In this document: positions 51,772-61,205 of the stretch, piece after piece | How positions within the stretch are numbered: the first letter of the stretch is position 1 | Layout of the letters: the number at the start of each line of letters is the position of its first letter | Source of the DNA: Rhodospirillaceae bacterium | GTDB lineage: Bacteria > Pseudomonadota > Alphaproteobacteria > Rhodospirillales > UBA2165 | Direction: 5' to 3' | Assembly (NCBI GenBank): GCA_947467145.1 | Contig: CANIGJ010000009.1 | Location: 1 to 64,000 of the forward strand | DNA length: 64,000 nucleotides | The notes under the pieces: generated by a model | Seen by the model: only the letters and a program-made list of their open reading frames with translations | Databases searched by the model: none | What the model was told of the DNA's origin: nothing | Program-made: the position numbers and the translations under genes

Positions 51772-52383
51772 TTGAACAACATCGGTACCCTCGCTCTCGA
51801 AGACATCGCCAAGGCGGACCTCCCCCCCAAAGACCGAATTGTCCGCGCCGCGCGCGAATTATTTTACCGTAGCGGGCTGCACAGCGTTGGGGTCGATGCG
51901 ATCGCCGAAGCAGCCGGCACCAACAAGATGACCCTCTACCGCCATTTCGATTCCAAGGATCTGCTGATCGCCGAATGCATGCGCCAGATATGCGCGGACT
52001 TCCTGAACGCCTGGGAATCAGTCTCGCCGAGTTGCGAGGGTGATCCCAAACGTTTGCTGAAGCTTTGGCTGGATTTCAGCTTCGATCAAAAGACCCATAG
52101 TCGTGGCTGCGCGCTCGCCAATGCCGCAGTCCAACTGCCCGACAAAGATCACCCCGCCAAGCGCGTCATCGAGGACAACAAGCGCAAATTCCGCGAAATG
52201 ACGGCGCAGCTCTGCCGCAACGCCGGCCTCGAAGATCCCGAACTGCTCGCCGATGAATTGTTCCTGCTGTGCGAAGGCGCGCATGTCAGCGTTGAAAGCG
52301 TCGGCACCGAAGGGCCCGTCCAACAAGTTCCGCGCATGATCGAGAACATGGTCGCGCGCCATACGCCGCGCATCAGCGCGTAA
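51772..52383 (+). CDS. TetR/AcrR-family regulator of the RND operon
   Basis: A 203-residue regulator. The helix-turn-helix is LHSVGVDAIAEAAGTNKMTLYRHF (the ATG-started frame would add 16 residues that span an operator). TTG 51772 is preferred because GAGG stands six bases before it. The C-terminal domain (QVPRMIENMVARH end) would bind an inducer. It is divergent from the efflux genes, with two matching operators in between, so repression of both directions is likely. A repeat and terminator follow. Confidence 0.88.
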   Translation: MNNIGTLALEDIAKADLPPKDRIVRAARELFYRSGLHSVGVDAIAEAAGTNKMTLYRHFDSKDLLIAECMRQICADFLNAWESVSPSCEGDPKRLLKLWLDFSFDQKTHSRGCALANAAVQLPDKDHPAKRVIEDNKRKFREMTAQLCRNAGLEDPELLADELFLLCEGAHVSVESVGTEGPVQQVPRMIENMVARHTPRISA

Positions 52384-52390
52384 CCGGCAG

Positions 52391-52412
52391 CAAAGCGACC
52401 TCGCGTCGCAGA
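52391..52412. repeat. 22-bp hairpin repeat
   Basis: CAAAGCGACCTCGCGTCGCA plus GA, identical to 13871-13892, eight bases after the tetR stop. Confidence 0.8.
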
Positions 52413-52425
52413 ACAAAAGACAGCA

Positions 52426-52457
52426 AAAAACCCTCCGCCTTACGACGGAGGGTTTTT
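52426..52457. terminator. Bidirectional terminator between tetR and the Bug gene
   Basis: AAAAACCCTCCG, an eight-base loop, CGGAGGGTTTTT. Both strands carry a T run, so it can end tetR and the convergent Tct operon. Confidence 0.92.
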
Positions 52458-52479
52458 CGTTTTAGAGAATTAGAAGCGA

Positions 52480-53472
52480 TTACTGCTGCGGAACGACACC
52501 GCCGGCCTTGATGATCTCACCCCACTTCTTGACTTCAGCCGTGACGAAATCGCCCAGCCATGCACCGGTACGCTCGGCGCCTTCCGGCGGGATGACGCCG
52601 CCCAGATCTTCGAGGCGCTTGCGCGTCGCCGCATCCGACAACGCCTTGTTGAGCGCGTCGTTCAGCTTCGCCACGACATCCTTCGGCGTGCCTTTCGGCG
52701 CGAACATCGCGTTCCAGGCGCTCACCTTGAATTCCGGCAGACCGGCTTCTGCCGACGTCGGAACGTCCGGCAAGGCAGGCGAACGCTTGTCGGTTGCGAT
52801 CGCATAAGCCTTGATCGCGCCGCCCTGAATCTGCGAAGCGACCGAGACGATCTGGTCACACGCATAATCGATCTTGCCCGCCAGCATGTCGTTGATCACC
52901 GGGCCGGTGCCGCTATACGGCACGCGCGTCGGCTTGGCGCCGGCGAGCACGTTGAACATGACGCAAGTGGTGAAGGAGACCGAACCGACGCCGGCCTGGC
53001 CTTCGTTCAGCTTGTCGCCGTCCGCCTTCAGCTTGGCGACGAATTCCTTGAGATCCTTCGCCGGATAATCCTTGCGCGCGACAACCAGGATCGGCGTGCC
53101 CGCCGCCATGCCGATCGGCTCAAAATCCGACGCCGGCTTGTATTTGAGATTGGCGTAAAGCGCCGGCGCCGCACCATGCGTACCCATATGGCCCATCATG
53201 ATGGTGTAGCCGTCCGGGCTCGCCTGGAACGCCTTGGTGATGCCGGTCGTGCCGCCCGCGCCGACGACGTTCTCGACGATGAGCTGCTGACCCAGCACCT
53301 TGCCCATATGTTCGCTGACGATGCGCGCGATGACGTCCGTCGGGCCGCCGGCCGCGAAAGGAACGATCACGGTGATGGGACGCGCCGGATAATTCTGCGC
53401 CTGCGCGAGACCCGAGGTGAGCGCGACAGCCGCGCCCATCAGGGCAAATGTTTTCAGAAATTTCGCGAACAT
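52480..53472 (-). CDS. Tripartite tricarboxylate transporter substrate-binding protein (Bug family)
   Basis: A 330-residue periplasmic binding protein. The signal peptide is MFAKFLKTFALMGAAVALTS... to AQAQ, followed by NYPARPITVIVPFAAGGPTD, the typical Bug opening; VVGAGGTTGITK and LPDVPTSAEAGLPEF are also diagnostic. The ligand is probably a carboxylic acid. AAGGAGG precedes the ATG. Its gene is the last of TctB-TctA-TctC order. Confidence 0.95.
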   Translation of the reverse strand: MFAKFLKTFALMGAAVALTSGLAQAQNYPARPITVIVPFAAGGPTDVIARIVSEHMGKVLGQQLIVENVVGAGGTTGITKAFQASPDGYTIMMGHMGTHGAAPALYANLKYKPASDFEPIGMAAGTPILVVARKDYPAKDLKEFVAKLKADGDKLNEGQAGVGSVSFTTCVMFNVLAGAKPTRVPYSGTGPVINDMLAGKIDYACDQIVSVASQIQGGAIKAYAIATDKRSPALPDVPTSAEAGLPEFKVSAWNAMFAPKGTPKDVVAKLNDALNKALSDAATRKRLEDLGGVIPPEGAERTGAWLGDFVTAEVKKWGEIIKAGGVVPQQ

Positions 53473-53542
53473 TATGTTCCTCCTTATTGGACTGAATGAA
53501 CGATACGGCCCAGGCCTTACGGCCCTTTTTACAAGCTTGGCC

Positions 53543-55054
53543 TTATGGGTCGGTGCCCGCGAGGGCGATCGCCTTCTTCGCACGGATGGACGGCAACACG
53601 GCCAGGATGATGATCCCAACCGAGATGACCAGCAGCACCGCCGAGACCGGATTGTTGACGAAGGTCATGAAGTCGCCGCGCGAGATGATCAGCGCCTGAC
53701 GCAGCTTTTCTTCCATCAGGCGGCCGAGCACAAAGCCCAGTAGCAAGGGTGCCGGCTCGAATCCGAACTTGATGAAGACGTAACCGGCCAGACCGAACAA
53801 CGCCGTCAGCAGCACGTCGCTTGCGTCGTTGTTGATCGAATAGATGCCGATCGAGCAGAACAGCAAGATCGCCGAGAACATCAAACGGTACGGCACGTTC
53901 AGCAGCTTTACCCAGATGCCGATCAGCGGCAGGTTGATGATCAGCAGGAAGGCATTGCCGATCCACATGCTGGCGACCATACCCCAGAACAGATCCGGGC
54001 TTTTCGTCATCACCTGCGGACCCGGGATGATGCCGTGAATGGTCATCGCGCCAACCATCAACGCCATCACCGCATTGGGCGGAATGCCGAGTGTGAGCAG
54101 CGGAATGAACGCCGTCTGCGCGCCGGCATTGTTGGCGGCTTCCGGGCCGGCGACACCTTCGATCGCGCCCTTGCCGAAGCGCGACGGATCCTTTGCCAGT
54201 TTCTTTTCCGTCGCATAGGACGCGAACGGTCCGAGCACCGCGCCGTTGCCGGGCAGAATGCCGAGGATCGCGCCGAGCCCGGTGCCGCGGATCATCGGCA
54301 TGATGCTCGCCTTTACATCTTCGCGGTTGGGTAGCAGCCGACCGATTTTGGCGCTCACCAGATCACGCGATTCCGGATTCTCGAGATTGCGAAGGATTTC
54401 GGCGAAGCCGAACATGCCCATGGCGAGCACAACGAAATCGATACCGTCGGCGAGTTCGGAGAAGCCGAAGGTCAGACGCTCCTCGCCGGTTTCCAGATCG
54501 GTCCCAATGGACGCCAGCAGAATCCCTAAGAAAATCATCGCTGCCGCCTTGAGCAGCGAGCCTTGCGCCAGCACGACGGCGAAGGACAGGCCCAGCACCA
54601 TCAGCGCAAAATATTCTGCCGGGCCGAACAGCAGCGCCAATTTGGTGAGCGGCACGCCGAGGGCAGCAACCACGATCGTCGAGACGGTGCCGGCAAAGAA
54701 CGAGACAAGTGCGGCGGTGCCGAGCGCCACGCCAGCGCGGCCCTGGCGCGCCATCTGATGGCCGTCGAGCACGGTGACCACACTGGTCGCCTCACCCGGA
54801 ATGTTGATCAAGATCGCGGTGGTCGAACCGCCGTACTGCGCGCCGTAATAGATGCCGGCCAACATGATGAGCGCGCCCGTCGGATCGAAATTGAAGGTGA
54901 GCGGCAGCAGCATCGCGATGGTCGCGATCGGGCCGACGCCGGGCAGGATGCCCACCAACGTGCCGACGACCACACCAATGAAGCAGAGACCCAGATTGTT
55001 GAGCGAAACGGCAATCGAGAAGCCGTGCGCGAGATTATCGATCAATCCATCCAT
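53543..55054 (-). CDS. tctA: Tripartite tricarboxylate transporter large permease TctA
   Basis: A 503-residue inner-membrane permease with about twelve helices. [20 protein letters not shown] and [20 protein letters not shown] carry the two PG-rich signature motifs. It moves a tricarboxylate or related acid with cation symport, supplied by the Bug protein 70 bases downstream and assisted by TctB eight bases upstream. Confidence 0.95.
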   Translation of the reverse strand: MDGLIDNLAHGFSIAVSLNNLGLCFIGVVVGTLVGILPGVGPIATIAMLLPLTFNFDPTGALIMLAGIYYGAQYGGSTTAILINIPGEATSVVTVLDGHQMARQGRAGVALGTAALVSFFAGTVSTIVVAALGVPLTKLALLFGPAEYFALMVLGLSFAVVLAQGSLLKAAAMIFLGILLASIGTDLETGEERLTFGFSELADGIDFVVLAMGMFGFAEILRNLENPESRDLVSAKIGRLLPNREDVKASIMPMIRGTGLGAILGILPGNGAVLGPFASYATEKKLAKDPSRFGKGAIEGVAGPEAANNAGAQTAFIPLLTLGIPPNAVMALMVGAMTIHGIIPGPQVMTKSPDLFWGMVASMWIGNAFLLIINLPLIGIWVKLLNVPYRLMFSAILLFCSIGIYSINNDASDVLLTALFGLAGYVFIKFGFEPAPLLLGFVLGRLMEEKLRQALIISRGDFMTFVNNPVSAVLLVISVGIIILAVLPSIRAKKAIALAGTDP

Positions 55055-55061
55055 GGCGACC

Positions 55062-55502
55062 TCAATATCCGATCAGCCATGGCGCGACCGGGATCGGCAG
55101 GGTCAGCGCATAGCGGAAAAGGGCGACGCAGAAGATCGTCATCCCGGTGGCGAAGATGATGATTTCCTTCCATCGCGTTTCATGGCTGGCAAAAGCCGCG
55201 ACGACGACGAGCAGGGGGCCCGCGACGGTCAGTCCCAGCGGGCGGACGGTCAGACCGAAGACGACGGCCGCACCCAAGATGAAGATGGGTCCGCGCAACG
55301 GCCAGCGCCCGCTGTCGCCGCGATCGCCGCGCCACCACATGAGCATGAGCAGCACGCCGATAAATCCCAGGATCGCCGCCAGGGTCAGCGGGATCATGCC
55401 CGGACCGATATGGCGCAGAGTACCAACAGATAAAGACGAGCCCTGCGCCCCGGCAACAGCCGCAATGGCGATCAAGAGCAGGCCTGCCATCAAATTTTGC
55501 AT
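55062..55502 (-). CDS. tctB: Tripartite tricarboxylate transporter small permease TctB
   Basis: A 146-residue four-helix membrane protein (LMAGLLLIAIAAVAGAQGSS at the start, then GPGMIPLTLAAILGFIGVLL). It pairs with TctA. The first gene of the Tct operon. Sequence conservation in TctB is low, but the position makes the call safe. Confidence 0.88.
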   Translation of the reverse strand: MQNLMAGLLLIAIAAVAGAQGSSLSVGTLRHIGPGMIPLTLAAILGFIGVLLMLMWWRGDRGDSGRWPLRGPIFILGAAVVFGLTVRPLGLTVAGPLLVVVAAFASHETRWKEIIIFATGMTIFCVALFRYALTLPIPVAPWLIGY

Positions 55503-55657
55503 GACGCTATATGAACCCCGACTACCCCGAACCGTCGCCGAAAGTTTATTTTTTACAGGTATTTACCGGCTAGTGGAAATGTTAGCAGACGGAACCACAG
55601 GGCAAAAGGGTGGAATATCGCCATCCAGCCGTATTCCGCACCACGGAGCACCGCTCG

Positions 55658-57268
55658 TCACGCTTCCGCCTTGGCCGGCAGTGTGAAATAGAACGTCGTC
55701 CCGCCGCCCTCAGGGCATTCGAAGCCAATCGTGCCGCCATGCGCCTCGACGATCGAACGCGTGATGTTAAGGCCCAATCCGGTGCCGCCCTTCGCCCGCT
55801 TGTTGCTCACATCGGCCTGGGCGAATTTGCCAAAGATCTTGCTGCGGAAGTCGAGCGGGATGCCCGGCCCGTTGTCGTGCACGGAAATCCGGAAGAAGCG
55901 GTCCTGTTTGTCCAAAACAATATCGACGACATCGTTCTCCGGCGAGAACTTGGCCGCATTGGACAGCAGGTTGGACAAGACCTGCATCAAGCGGCCGTGG
56001 TCGCCGTCGACCCAAGCCAGGGCGACGGCCGAGTTCAGCGCAAAGCGAACCTTGAAGCTGTCGCCGTAACCTTTGTTGGCTTCGATCGCTTCGGCCAGGA
56101 AGCCTGCCAGCTCCAGCGGCTTGAAGGCATAATCCATTCGGCCCGCGGCAATTTTCTGGGCATCCAGAATGTCGTTGATCAATCGAACCAGCCGTTCGCT
56201 GTTGCCCGCCGCGATATCGACAAGCTTGGCGATACCATCCGGCACGGCGCCGACCACGCCCGACTTGATCAGGCTCAACGAACCTTTGATCGACGTCAGC
56301 GGCGTGCGCAGCTCGTGGTTCATCGTCGAGATGAAATCTTCTTTCGCGGCTTCGATGTTTTTGCGCTCGGTGATGTCGATCGCCATGCGGAAATAGCCGA
56401 GCAGGGTATTGTCGTCATCGCAATCGGGAACGCGGGTGATTTCGACCCAACGCGTGACGCCATCGGGATAGGTCAGATGCTGTTCGCTGACCGTCGTGTG
56501 GCCGTCCAGGGTGCGATTCACCGCCTCGCGATCGCCCGGCCCGAGCGAAACGAATTCGTCGAACTTCTTGCCGATCATTTCCAGGCGCAGCGCATTGTTC
56601 CAAGCTTCCGTCGTGCGATTGACGAACTGGATGGCGCCGCCGGCATCGATATAGGCGATGGAGATCGGCAGGTTATCGGTGACCGAGCGGATGAAATTAT
56701 TGCGATTGTTGAGCAGGGCCTCGCTGGCCTTCTGCTCGGAGATATCGATGCCGAGGCGGAAATAGCCGCGCACGAAGCCATGGTCGTCGATATCGGGCAG
56801 GCGGCTCACCGTCACCGTTCGTTTGATGCCATCGGTCGACGTCAGCACACGTTCGGTCTGGGTCGCCTCTCCCTTCAACGCCAGCTCCGCATAAATGCGA
56901 TCCGAGTCGACACGTTCCGATGTCGGCTTCGATTGACCCTGCGCATTCACGCTGGAGCGCGCATGCCAGTCGCGCGATGTTTTGTTCGCGAACCTGAACG
57001 TGTTGTTATTGTCGATGTAAGCGATGGATACCGGAAGGTTGTCGGCGACGGTGCGCAAAAACGCCTCCCCACGGCGGGCCTCTTCGGTGCGTTCTTTCAC
57101 ACGCTCTTCAAGCCGATCGCGCTCCGTCTGCACCGCGCGCTCGGCCGTGCGCAGCCGATAGTTCGAAACCATCAGGGAAATGGCAAAGCCGATCAAAATC
57201 AGGAAGACCGAATTTGCCGCGACCTGCGCAACAAGGAGTTCCCAAATTTGATGAACGACGTCCAACAC
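55658..57268 (-). CDS. PAS-domain sensor histidine kinase
   Basis: A 536-residue kinase. One N-terminal helix (ANSVFLILIGFAISLMVS) and a coiled linker (ERAVQTERDRLEERVKERTE) lead to two PAS domains (VADNLPVSIAYIDNNN and VTDNLPISIAYIDAGG), then HisKA with the phospho-His in MNHELRTPLTSIKGS, and HATPase (DNGPGIPLDF, KGGTGLGLNITRSI). The start is GTG 57268 with GGAG at six-base spacing; the ATG upstream lies in unrelated DNA. No response regulator adjoins. Confidence 0.92.
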   Translation of the reverse strand: MLDVVHQIWELLVAQVAANSVFLILIGFAISLMVSNYRLRTAERAVQTERDRLEERVKERTEEARRGEAFLRTVADNLPVSIAYIDNNNTFRFANKTSRDWHARSSVNAQGQSKPTSERVDSDRIYAELALKGEATQTERVLTSTDGIKRTVTVSRLPDIDDHGFVRGYFRLGIDISEQKASEALLNNRNNFIRSVTDNLPISIAYIDAGGAIQFVNRTTEAWNNALRLEMIGKKFDEFVSLGPGDREAVNRTLDGHTTVSEQHLTYPDGVTRWVEITRVPDCDDDNTLLGYFRMAIDITERKNIEAAKEDFISTMNHELRTPLTSIKGSLSLIKSGVVGAVPDGIAKLVDIAAGNSERLVRLINDILDAQKIAAGRMDYAFKPLELAGFLAEAIEANKGYGDSFKVRFALNSAVALAWVDGDHGRLMQVLSNLLSNAAKFSPENDVVDIVLDKQDRFFRISVHDNGPGIPLDFRSKIFGKFAQADVSNKRAKGGTGLGLNITRSIVEAHGGTIGFECPEGGGTTFYFTLPAKAEA

Positions 57269-57416
57269 GTGCCACTCCGGTTTCGAATCGCCGCATGATA
57301 GCCAAGTCTTCCGGTCGGAGAACAAGGGGGAACCCCAATCGTCCGTCGCCAAATACCAACCTCGGGGATCGCCGGCTCCCCGAACGGGGAAAATGCTTGG
57401 GTATCGAGAGGGGAAA

Positions 57417-57491
57417 TGGTGGGCGTGGCAAGGATCGAACTTGCGACCCCCTCGATGTCAACGAGGTGCTCTCCCGCTGAGCTACACGCCC
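57417..57491 (-). tRNA. tRNA-Val (GAC)
   Basis: A minus-strand cloverleaf. GGGCGTG pairs with CACGCCC, the anticodon stem CCTCG/CGAGG encloses TTGACAT, giving anticodon GAC, and the T-arm has TTCGATC. CCA is encoded. Confidence 0.97.
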
Positions 57492-57669
57492 ACTGCGGCT
57501 GGGTTATATCGATTTCGTGGGCGGAGGCAAGCCCAAGGAGGAAATCCGGCCGAAACTGACATAAAAGCCCCGTTTTACGCCGGATTTCGGTTCCAGCCGT
57601 AAATTGGCTAGACTTGCGATTAAGGCAGACGGGGCTACCGTCGCCGCAACCGAAAACAGGGAACTGAAC

Positions 57670-58740
57670 ATGCGAAAGATCCTACCGGCGCTCGGCGCCG
57701 TGTGCCTATTGCTGCCCTCCGCCGCCGGGGCCCAGCAGTCAGTCGCCGATTTCTATAAAGGCAAATCCATCGACCTCTATATCGGCCTCAGCGCCGGCGG
57801 CGGCTACGATCTGTATGCCCGCATCACCGCCAAGCACATGGAAAAGCACATCCCGGGCAATCCGAATATCGTGCCCAAGCAGATGCTGGGCGCCGGCGGA
57901 CAGAAGGCGGCGGCCTATGTCTATGAGGTGGCACCCAAGGACGGCACCGCCATCGCCGCCGGCCCGCAGGAGATCGCATTGGAACAGACGCTCGGCACCC
58001 TGCCGATCAAGTTCGATGCCGCTAAGGTGCAGTGGATCGGCAATCCGAGCATCGACAACAACGTGCTCGTGACGTGGCATACGTCCGGCATCAAAACCAT
58101 CGCGGATGCCAAGACCAAGGAATTCGTGATCGCGGCCACCGCAGCGACGGGTGCTTCGGCGCAATATCCGCAGGTCCTCAACACGCTGCTCGGCACCAAG
58201 TTCAAGATCATCGCCGGCTATCCGGGCGGGCGCGACATGGACCTCGCCATGGAACGCGGCGAAGTCCACGGGCGCGGCTCCAACGCGTATGCGTCCTACA
58301 AGGCAACCGCGCCGGAATGGCTGAAGGACGGCAAGATCAACATGATCGTGCAGGTCGGCCTGGCCAAGGAAGCCGAACTGCCGAACGTGCCGTTGCTGAT
58401 GGATCTAGGTCCCACGCCGGAAGACCGGGCCGCCCTTAAACTGCTGTCCAGCGTCACCGCCGTCGGACGGCCGCTGTTCACCAGCCCGGGCACGCCACCA
58501 GAACGCGTGGCGGCCCTGCGGCGCGCCTTCGATCTGACGGTGAAGGATCCGGCCTATCTGGCGGAGTTGCAGAAGATCAACCTGACGCTCAACCCGATGG
58601 GCGGCGAGGAGCTGCAAAAATTGATCGAGGATACGGTCAATACGCCCAAGCCCATCGTCGAACGACTGCTCAAGGCGATCGAAGGCCGCGACGTCAAAGA
58701 GCTGCCCGCCGCGGATGCGACCAAAGGCGGCGCGAAGTAG
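57670..58740 (+). CDS. Solitary Bug-like substrate-binding protein
   Basis: A 356-residue periplasmic protein: signal peptide (MRKILPALGAVCLLLPSAAG, cut near AAGAQQ), then DFYKGKSIDLYIGLSAGGGY in place of the usual Bug phosphate-like loop. It belongs to the tripartite-transporter receptor family but to a divergent group. No permease is near, so it may feed the Tct genes at 53543 or act as a sensor. The start at 57670 follows CAGGGAACTGAAC. Confidence 0.85.
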   Translation: MRKILPALGAVCLLLPSAAGAQQSVADFYKGKSIDLYIGLSAGGGYDLYARITAKHMEKHIPGNPNIVPKQMLGAGGQKAAAYVYEVAPKDGTAIAAGPQEIALEQTLGTLPIKFDAAKVQWIGNPSIDNNVLVTWHTSGIKTIADAKTKEFVIAATAATGASAQYPQVLNTLLGTKFKIIAGYPGGRDMDLAMERGEVHGRGSNAYASYKATAPEWLKDGKINMIVQVGLAKEAELPNVPLLMDLGPTPEDRAALKLLSSVTAVGRPLFTSPGTPPERVAALRRAFDLTVKDPAYLAELQKINLTLNPMGGEELQKLIEDTVNTPKPIVERLLKAIEGRDVKELPAADATKGGAK

Positions 58741-58848
58741 CGAAAAGTCCGTCCGGAATGCTGATCTAGGTAACCGCGCCAGCTTGCGCCCGCTTAGCAA
58801 ACTCGCCGATGATCGTTTTAATAAGGGGCTAACATTAGGGGTGGTCGA

Positions 58849-59106
58849 ATGCTCGCGCAGCTTTGGAGCGGCGGATACCTGCTCGATTGGGCCGGATTGG
58901 TCTTTGAGTTTGCGGGCGCGGCGGTAGCCGCCCTCGGCATCCTGCCGTCCAGCCGCTATTCGGCTGACCAGGACGGACAGCACTCGATGGCGTTCATGAT
59001 CCTGCAGTCGCGCCAGCTCCGCTTTGGTCTGATCCTGCTGGCCATCGGCAGCCTGCTGCAATGCGCCGGCACGTTTCAGGCGGCGCTACCGTTTTTCGCG
59101 AAGTAA
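58849..59106 (+). CDS. Small two-helix membrane protein
   Basis: An 85-residue protein with two hydrophobic helices (WAGLVFEFAGAAVAALGILP and RFGLILLAIGSLLQCAGTFQ) around a polar loop. AGGGGTGG precedes the ATG. Family unknown. It lies 108 bases after the Bug gene. Confidence 0.65.
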   Translation: MLAQLWSGGYLLDWAGLVFEFAGAAVAALGILPSSRYSADQDGQHSMAFMILQSRQLRFGLILLAIGSLLQCAGTFQAALPFFAK

Positions 59107-59219
59107 GTATCGGGAATAACCCGAACCTGAGTAGGGCCGCTTTTCCCTTTTTGATTCACGCTAATGGCGCTAACGTTCGTGTGTGAGCAGCACGCTCGGG
59201 AGGCTTGGTTAGTCGCATC

Positions 59220-60104
59220 ATGTCGTCGGATCGCACCGTAGAGCCCGTGCCTCCTTTCCTAATCGAACGGCCCAAGCGCCAGACGATCCCTTTCGTCTTC
59301 GCGTCGGGCCATAGCGGCTCCACCTATCCGGACGAGTTCGTGCAGGCCTCGCGCCTCGATCCCATCACCTTGCGCAAATCCGAAGACGCCTTCGTCAACG
59401 AATTGTTCGGCGCCGCCATGGCGCATGGTGCGCCGTTGCTGCGCGCGACCTTCCCGCGCGCCTGGTGCGATCCGAACCGCGAGGCGTGGGAATTGGACCC
59501 GCGCATGTTCGAAGATCGCCTGCCCGCTTTCGTGAACACGAAAAGTGCGCGCGTCTTCGCCGGGCTCGGCACGGTGGCGCGCGTCGTCGCCAACGGCGAG
59601 GAAATCTACAACCGCAAGCTCACCTTCGATGAGGTCGCCAAACGTATCGAAGATGCGTACGAGCCCTATCATGCCGCGCTACGCGGCCTGATCGACGAGA
59701 CCTGCAAACTGTTCGGCCATTGCATCGTCATCGATTGCCATTCCATGCCCTCGGTCGGCGGGCCGATGGACAATGATCCGGGCAACCAGCGCGTCGATAT
59801 GGTGCTGGGCAACAATCATGGTGCGACCTGCCACACCCGCCTGATGAATTATGTCGAAGCCGTGCTCGCCGATGCGGGCTATCAGGTGCGCATCAACAAT
59901 CCCTATTCCGGGGGCTTCACGACGCGCCATTACGGCCAGCCGCGGCGCGGCATCCAGACCCTGCAGATCGAGGTCAATCGCGCCCTCTATATGGACGAGC
60001 AGGCGATCGCGAAAGCGGCCGGTTTTGCCCAGTTGCAGGCCGACCTCTCGCGCTTGATCGAGGCCTTGGCCAATTACGAGCCGGCCAGCATTGCCGCGGA
60101 CTAA
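59220..60104 (+). CDS. N-formylglutamate amidohydrolase family protein (second copy)
   Basis: A 294-residue hydrolase. PFVFASGHSGSTYP, ATFPRAWCDPNREAWELDP, IVIDCHSMPSVGGP and NNPYSGGFTTRHYGQPRRG are the conserved stretches; the metal-binding residues appear intact. It differs clearly from the 27685 copy, so the two probably act on different acyl amino acids. The start was put at ATG 59220; TTG 59205 is an alternative close to GGGAGG. A 22-bp repeat follows the stop. Confidence 0.88.
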   Translation: MSSDRTVEPVPPFLIERPKRQTIPFVFASGHSGSTYPDEFVQASRLDPITLRKSEDAFVNELFGAAMAHGAPLLRATFPRAWCDPNREAWELDPRMFEDRLPAFVNTKSARVFAGLGTVARVVANGEEIYNRKLTFDEVAKRIEDAYEPYHAALRGLIDETCKLFGHCIVIDCHSMPSVGGPMDNDPGNQRVDMVLGNNHGATCHTRLMNYVEAVLADAGYQVRINNPYSGGFTTRHYGQPRRGIQTLQIEVNRALYMDEQAIAKAAGFAQLQADLSRLIEALANYEPASIAAD

Positions 60105-60105
60105 A

Positions 60106-60125
60106 TCTGCGACGCGAGGTCGCTT
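60106..60125. repeat. 22-bp hairpin repeat
   Basis: TCTGCGACGCGAGGTCGCTT begins one base after the stop codon; the fourth copy of this family. Confidence 0.8.
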
Positions 60126-60169
60126 AGCGACCAGCCCCCTCACCTCTCCCAAAACCTGCCGTTAAGGTT

Positions 60170-60184
60170 TGGCACGCCCTTTGC
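60170..60184 (+). promoter_or_regulatory. Sigma-54 type -24/-12 promoter
   Basis: TGGCACGCCCTTTGC has the GG-N10-GC spacing and matches the TGGCACG-N4-TTGC consensus. Transcription would start near 60196, some 28 bases before the transglycosylase ATG. Confidence 0.65.
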
Positions 60185-60223
60185 GTATTAGGGCCATAAC
60201 GCCGATCCAAAACGGACGGGAAG

Positions 60224-61135
60224 ATGAAACATACGGGCGTGATTTTGGCTGCATGGAGCCTTGCGGCCGGCCTCCTGATCGGGGGGTCCGGACCGGCCTC
60301 GGCTGCCTTGCAAACCCTTCAAGTTGTTAATGATTTGTGCAATCAGGCGGCCAAGACGGCCGAGACCCAATCGAAGATTCCGCGCAATCTTCTAACCGCC
60401 ATCTCGCTGGCCGAATCGGGCCGCTGGGACGACAAGCAGAAGGCAAGTTTTGCCTGGCCCTGGACGGTCACGAACGGCGCCTCGGCCACCTATTACCCCA
60501 CCAAGGAAGAAGCCATCGAGGGGGTGAAGGCGCTGCGCAAGGCCGGTAAGACCAACATCGACGTCGGCTGCATGCAGATCAATCTGTACCATCACCCGAA
60601 CGCCTTCGAATCCATCGAGGACGCCTTCGACCCGGTGACCAATGTCGGCTATGCGTCCCGCTTCCTGGCCGGGCTGCAGAAAGAGACCGATTCCTGGGCC
60701 GAAGCCGCCGGGCGCTATCATTCGAGCGATCCGACCAAGCTCGGCGCCTATCGCGATAAGGTGCTGGGCCTGTGGGAGCGGGTCTCGGGGCGCAAGCAGA
60801 CGGAACTCGGCAAGATCGAGGTCGTGAAACCCGATGCCGAGGAAGTGGATCTGCGCCGCATTCAGCAGGCGACCATCCAGATGCAGTTCCGCGCGCGTCT
60901 CGCCGCCGAACGTCAGGCGCCGAAAAATAACCGCGCCATGGCGCAGCTTGAGAAATTCCGCGCCGACCGCTTCGGACCCAATTTCCGCGATCAGTCGGCG
61001 GCGGTGCAGAAATCGGAAACCGAACGCAAACGCACCGGCGATCTCGCCGACAAAAAACAAAGCTTCGAGGAAAAACGCCAAGCGCAATTGGCGCAGTGGC
61101 GTCAGAGCAAATCGGTCGGCGCGTTCCGGCAGTAA
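60224..61135 (+). CDS. Lytic transglycosylase (SLT domain) protein
   Basis: A 303-residue periplasmic murein-cleaving enzyme. Signal peptide to about residue 28 (GPASA). The SLT domain has the catalytic Glu64 in ISLAESGRW and GCMQINLYHHPNAF, then YHSSDPTKLGAYRDKVLGLW. The C-terminal third is charged and helical. GACGGGAAG precedes the ATG. A sigma-54 promoter upstream hints at a role in building a flagellum, pilus or secretion machine through the wall. No such genes adjoin. Confidence 0.9.
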   Translation: MKHTGVILAAWSLAAGLLIGGSGPASAALQTLQVVNDLCNQAAKTAETQSKIPRNLLTAISLAESGRWDDKQKASFAWPWTVTNGASATYYPTKEEAIEGVKALRKAGKTNIDVGCMQINLYHHPNAFESIEDAFDPVTNVGYASRFLAGLQKETDSWAEAAGRYHSSDPTKLGAYRDKVLGLWERVSGRKQTELGKIEVVKPDAEEVDLRRIQQATIQMQFRARLAAERQAPKNNRAMAQLEKFRADRFGPNFRDQSAAVQKSETERKRTGDLADKKQSFEEKRQAQLAQWRQSKSVGAFRQ

Positions 61136-61205
61136 CGCGAAAAAATCGAATCTCTCAATGCGTAGTCAAATAACCTCTAGAGATTCCTGCATCAGAAAAG
61201 TTCGC

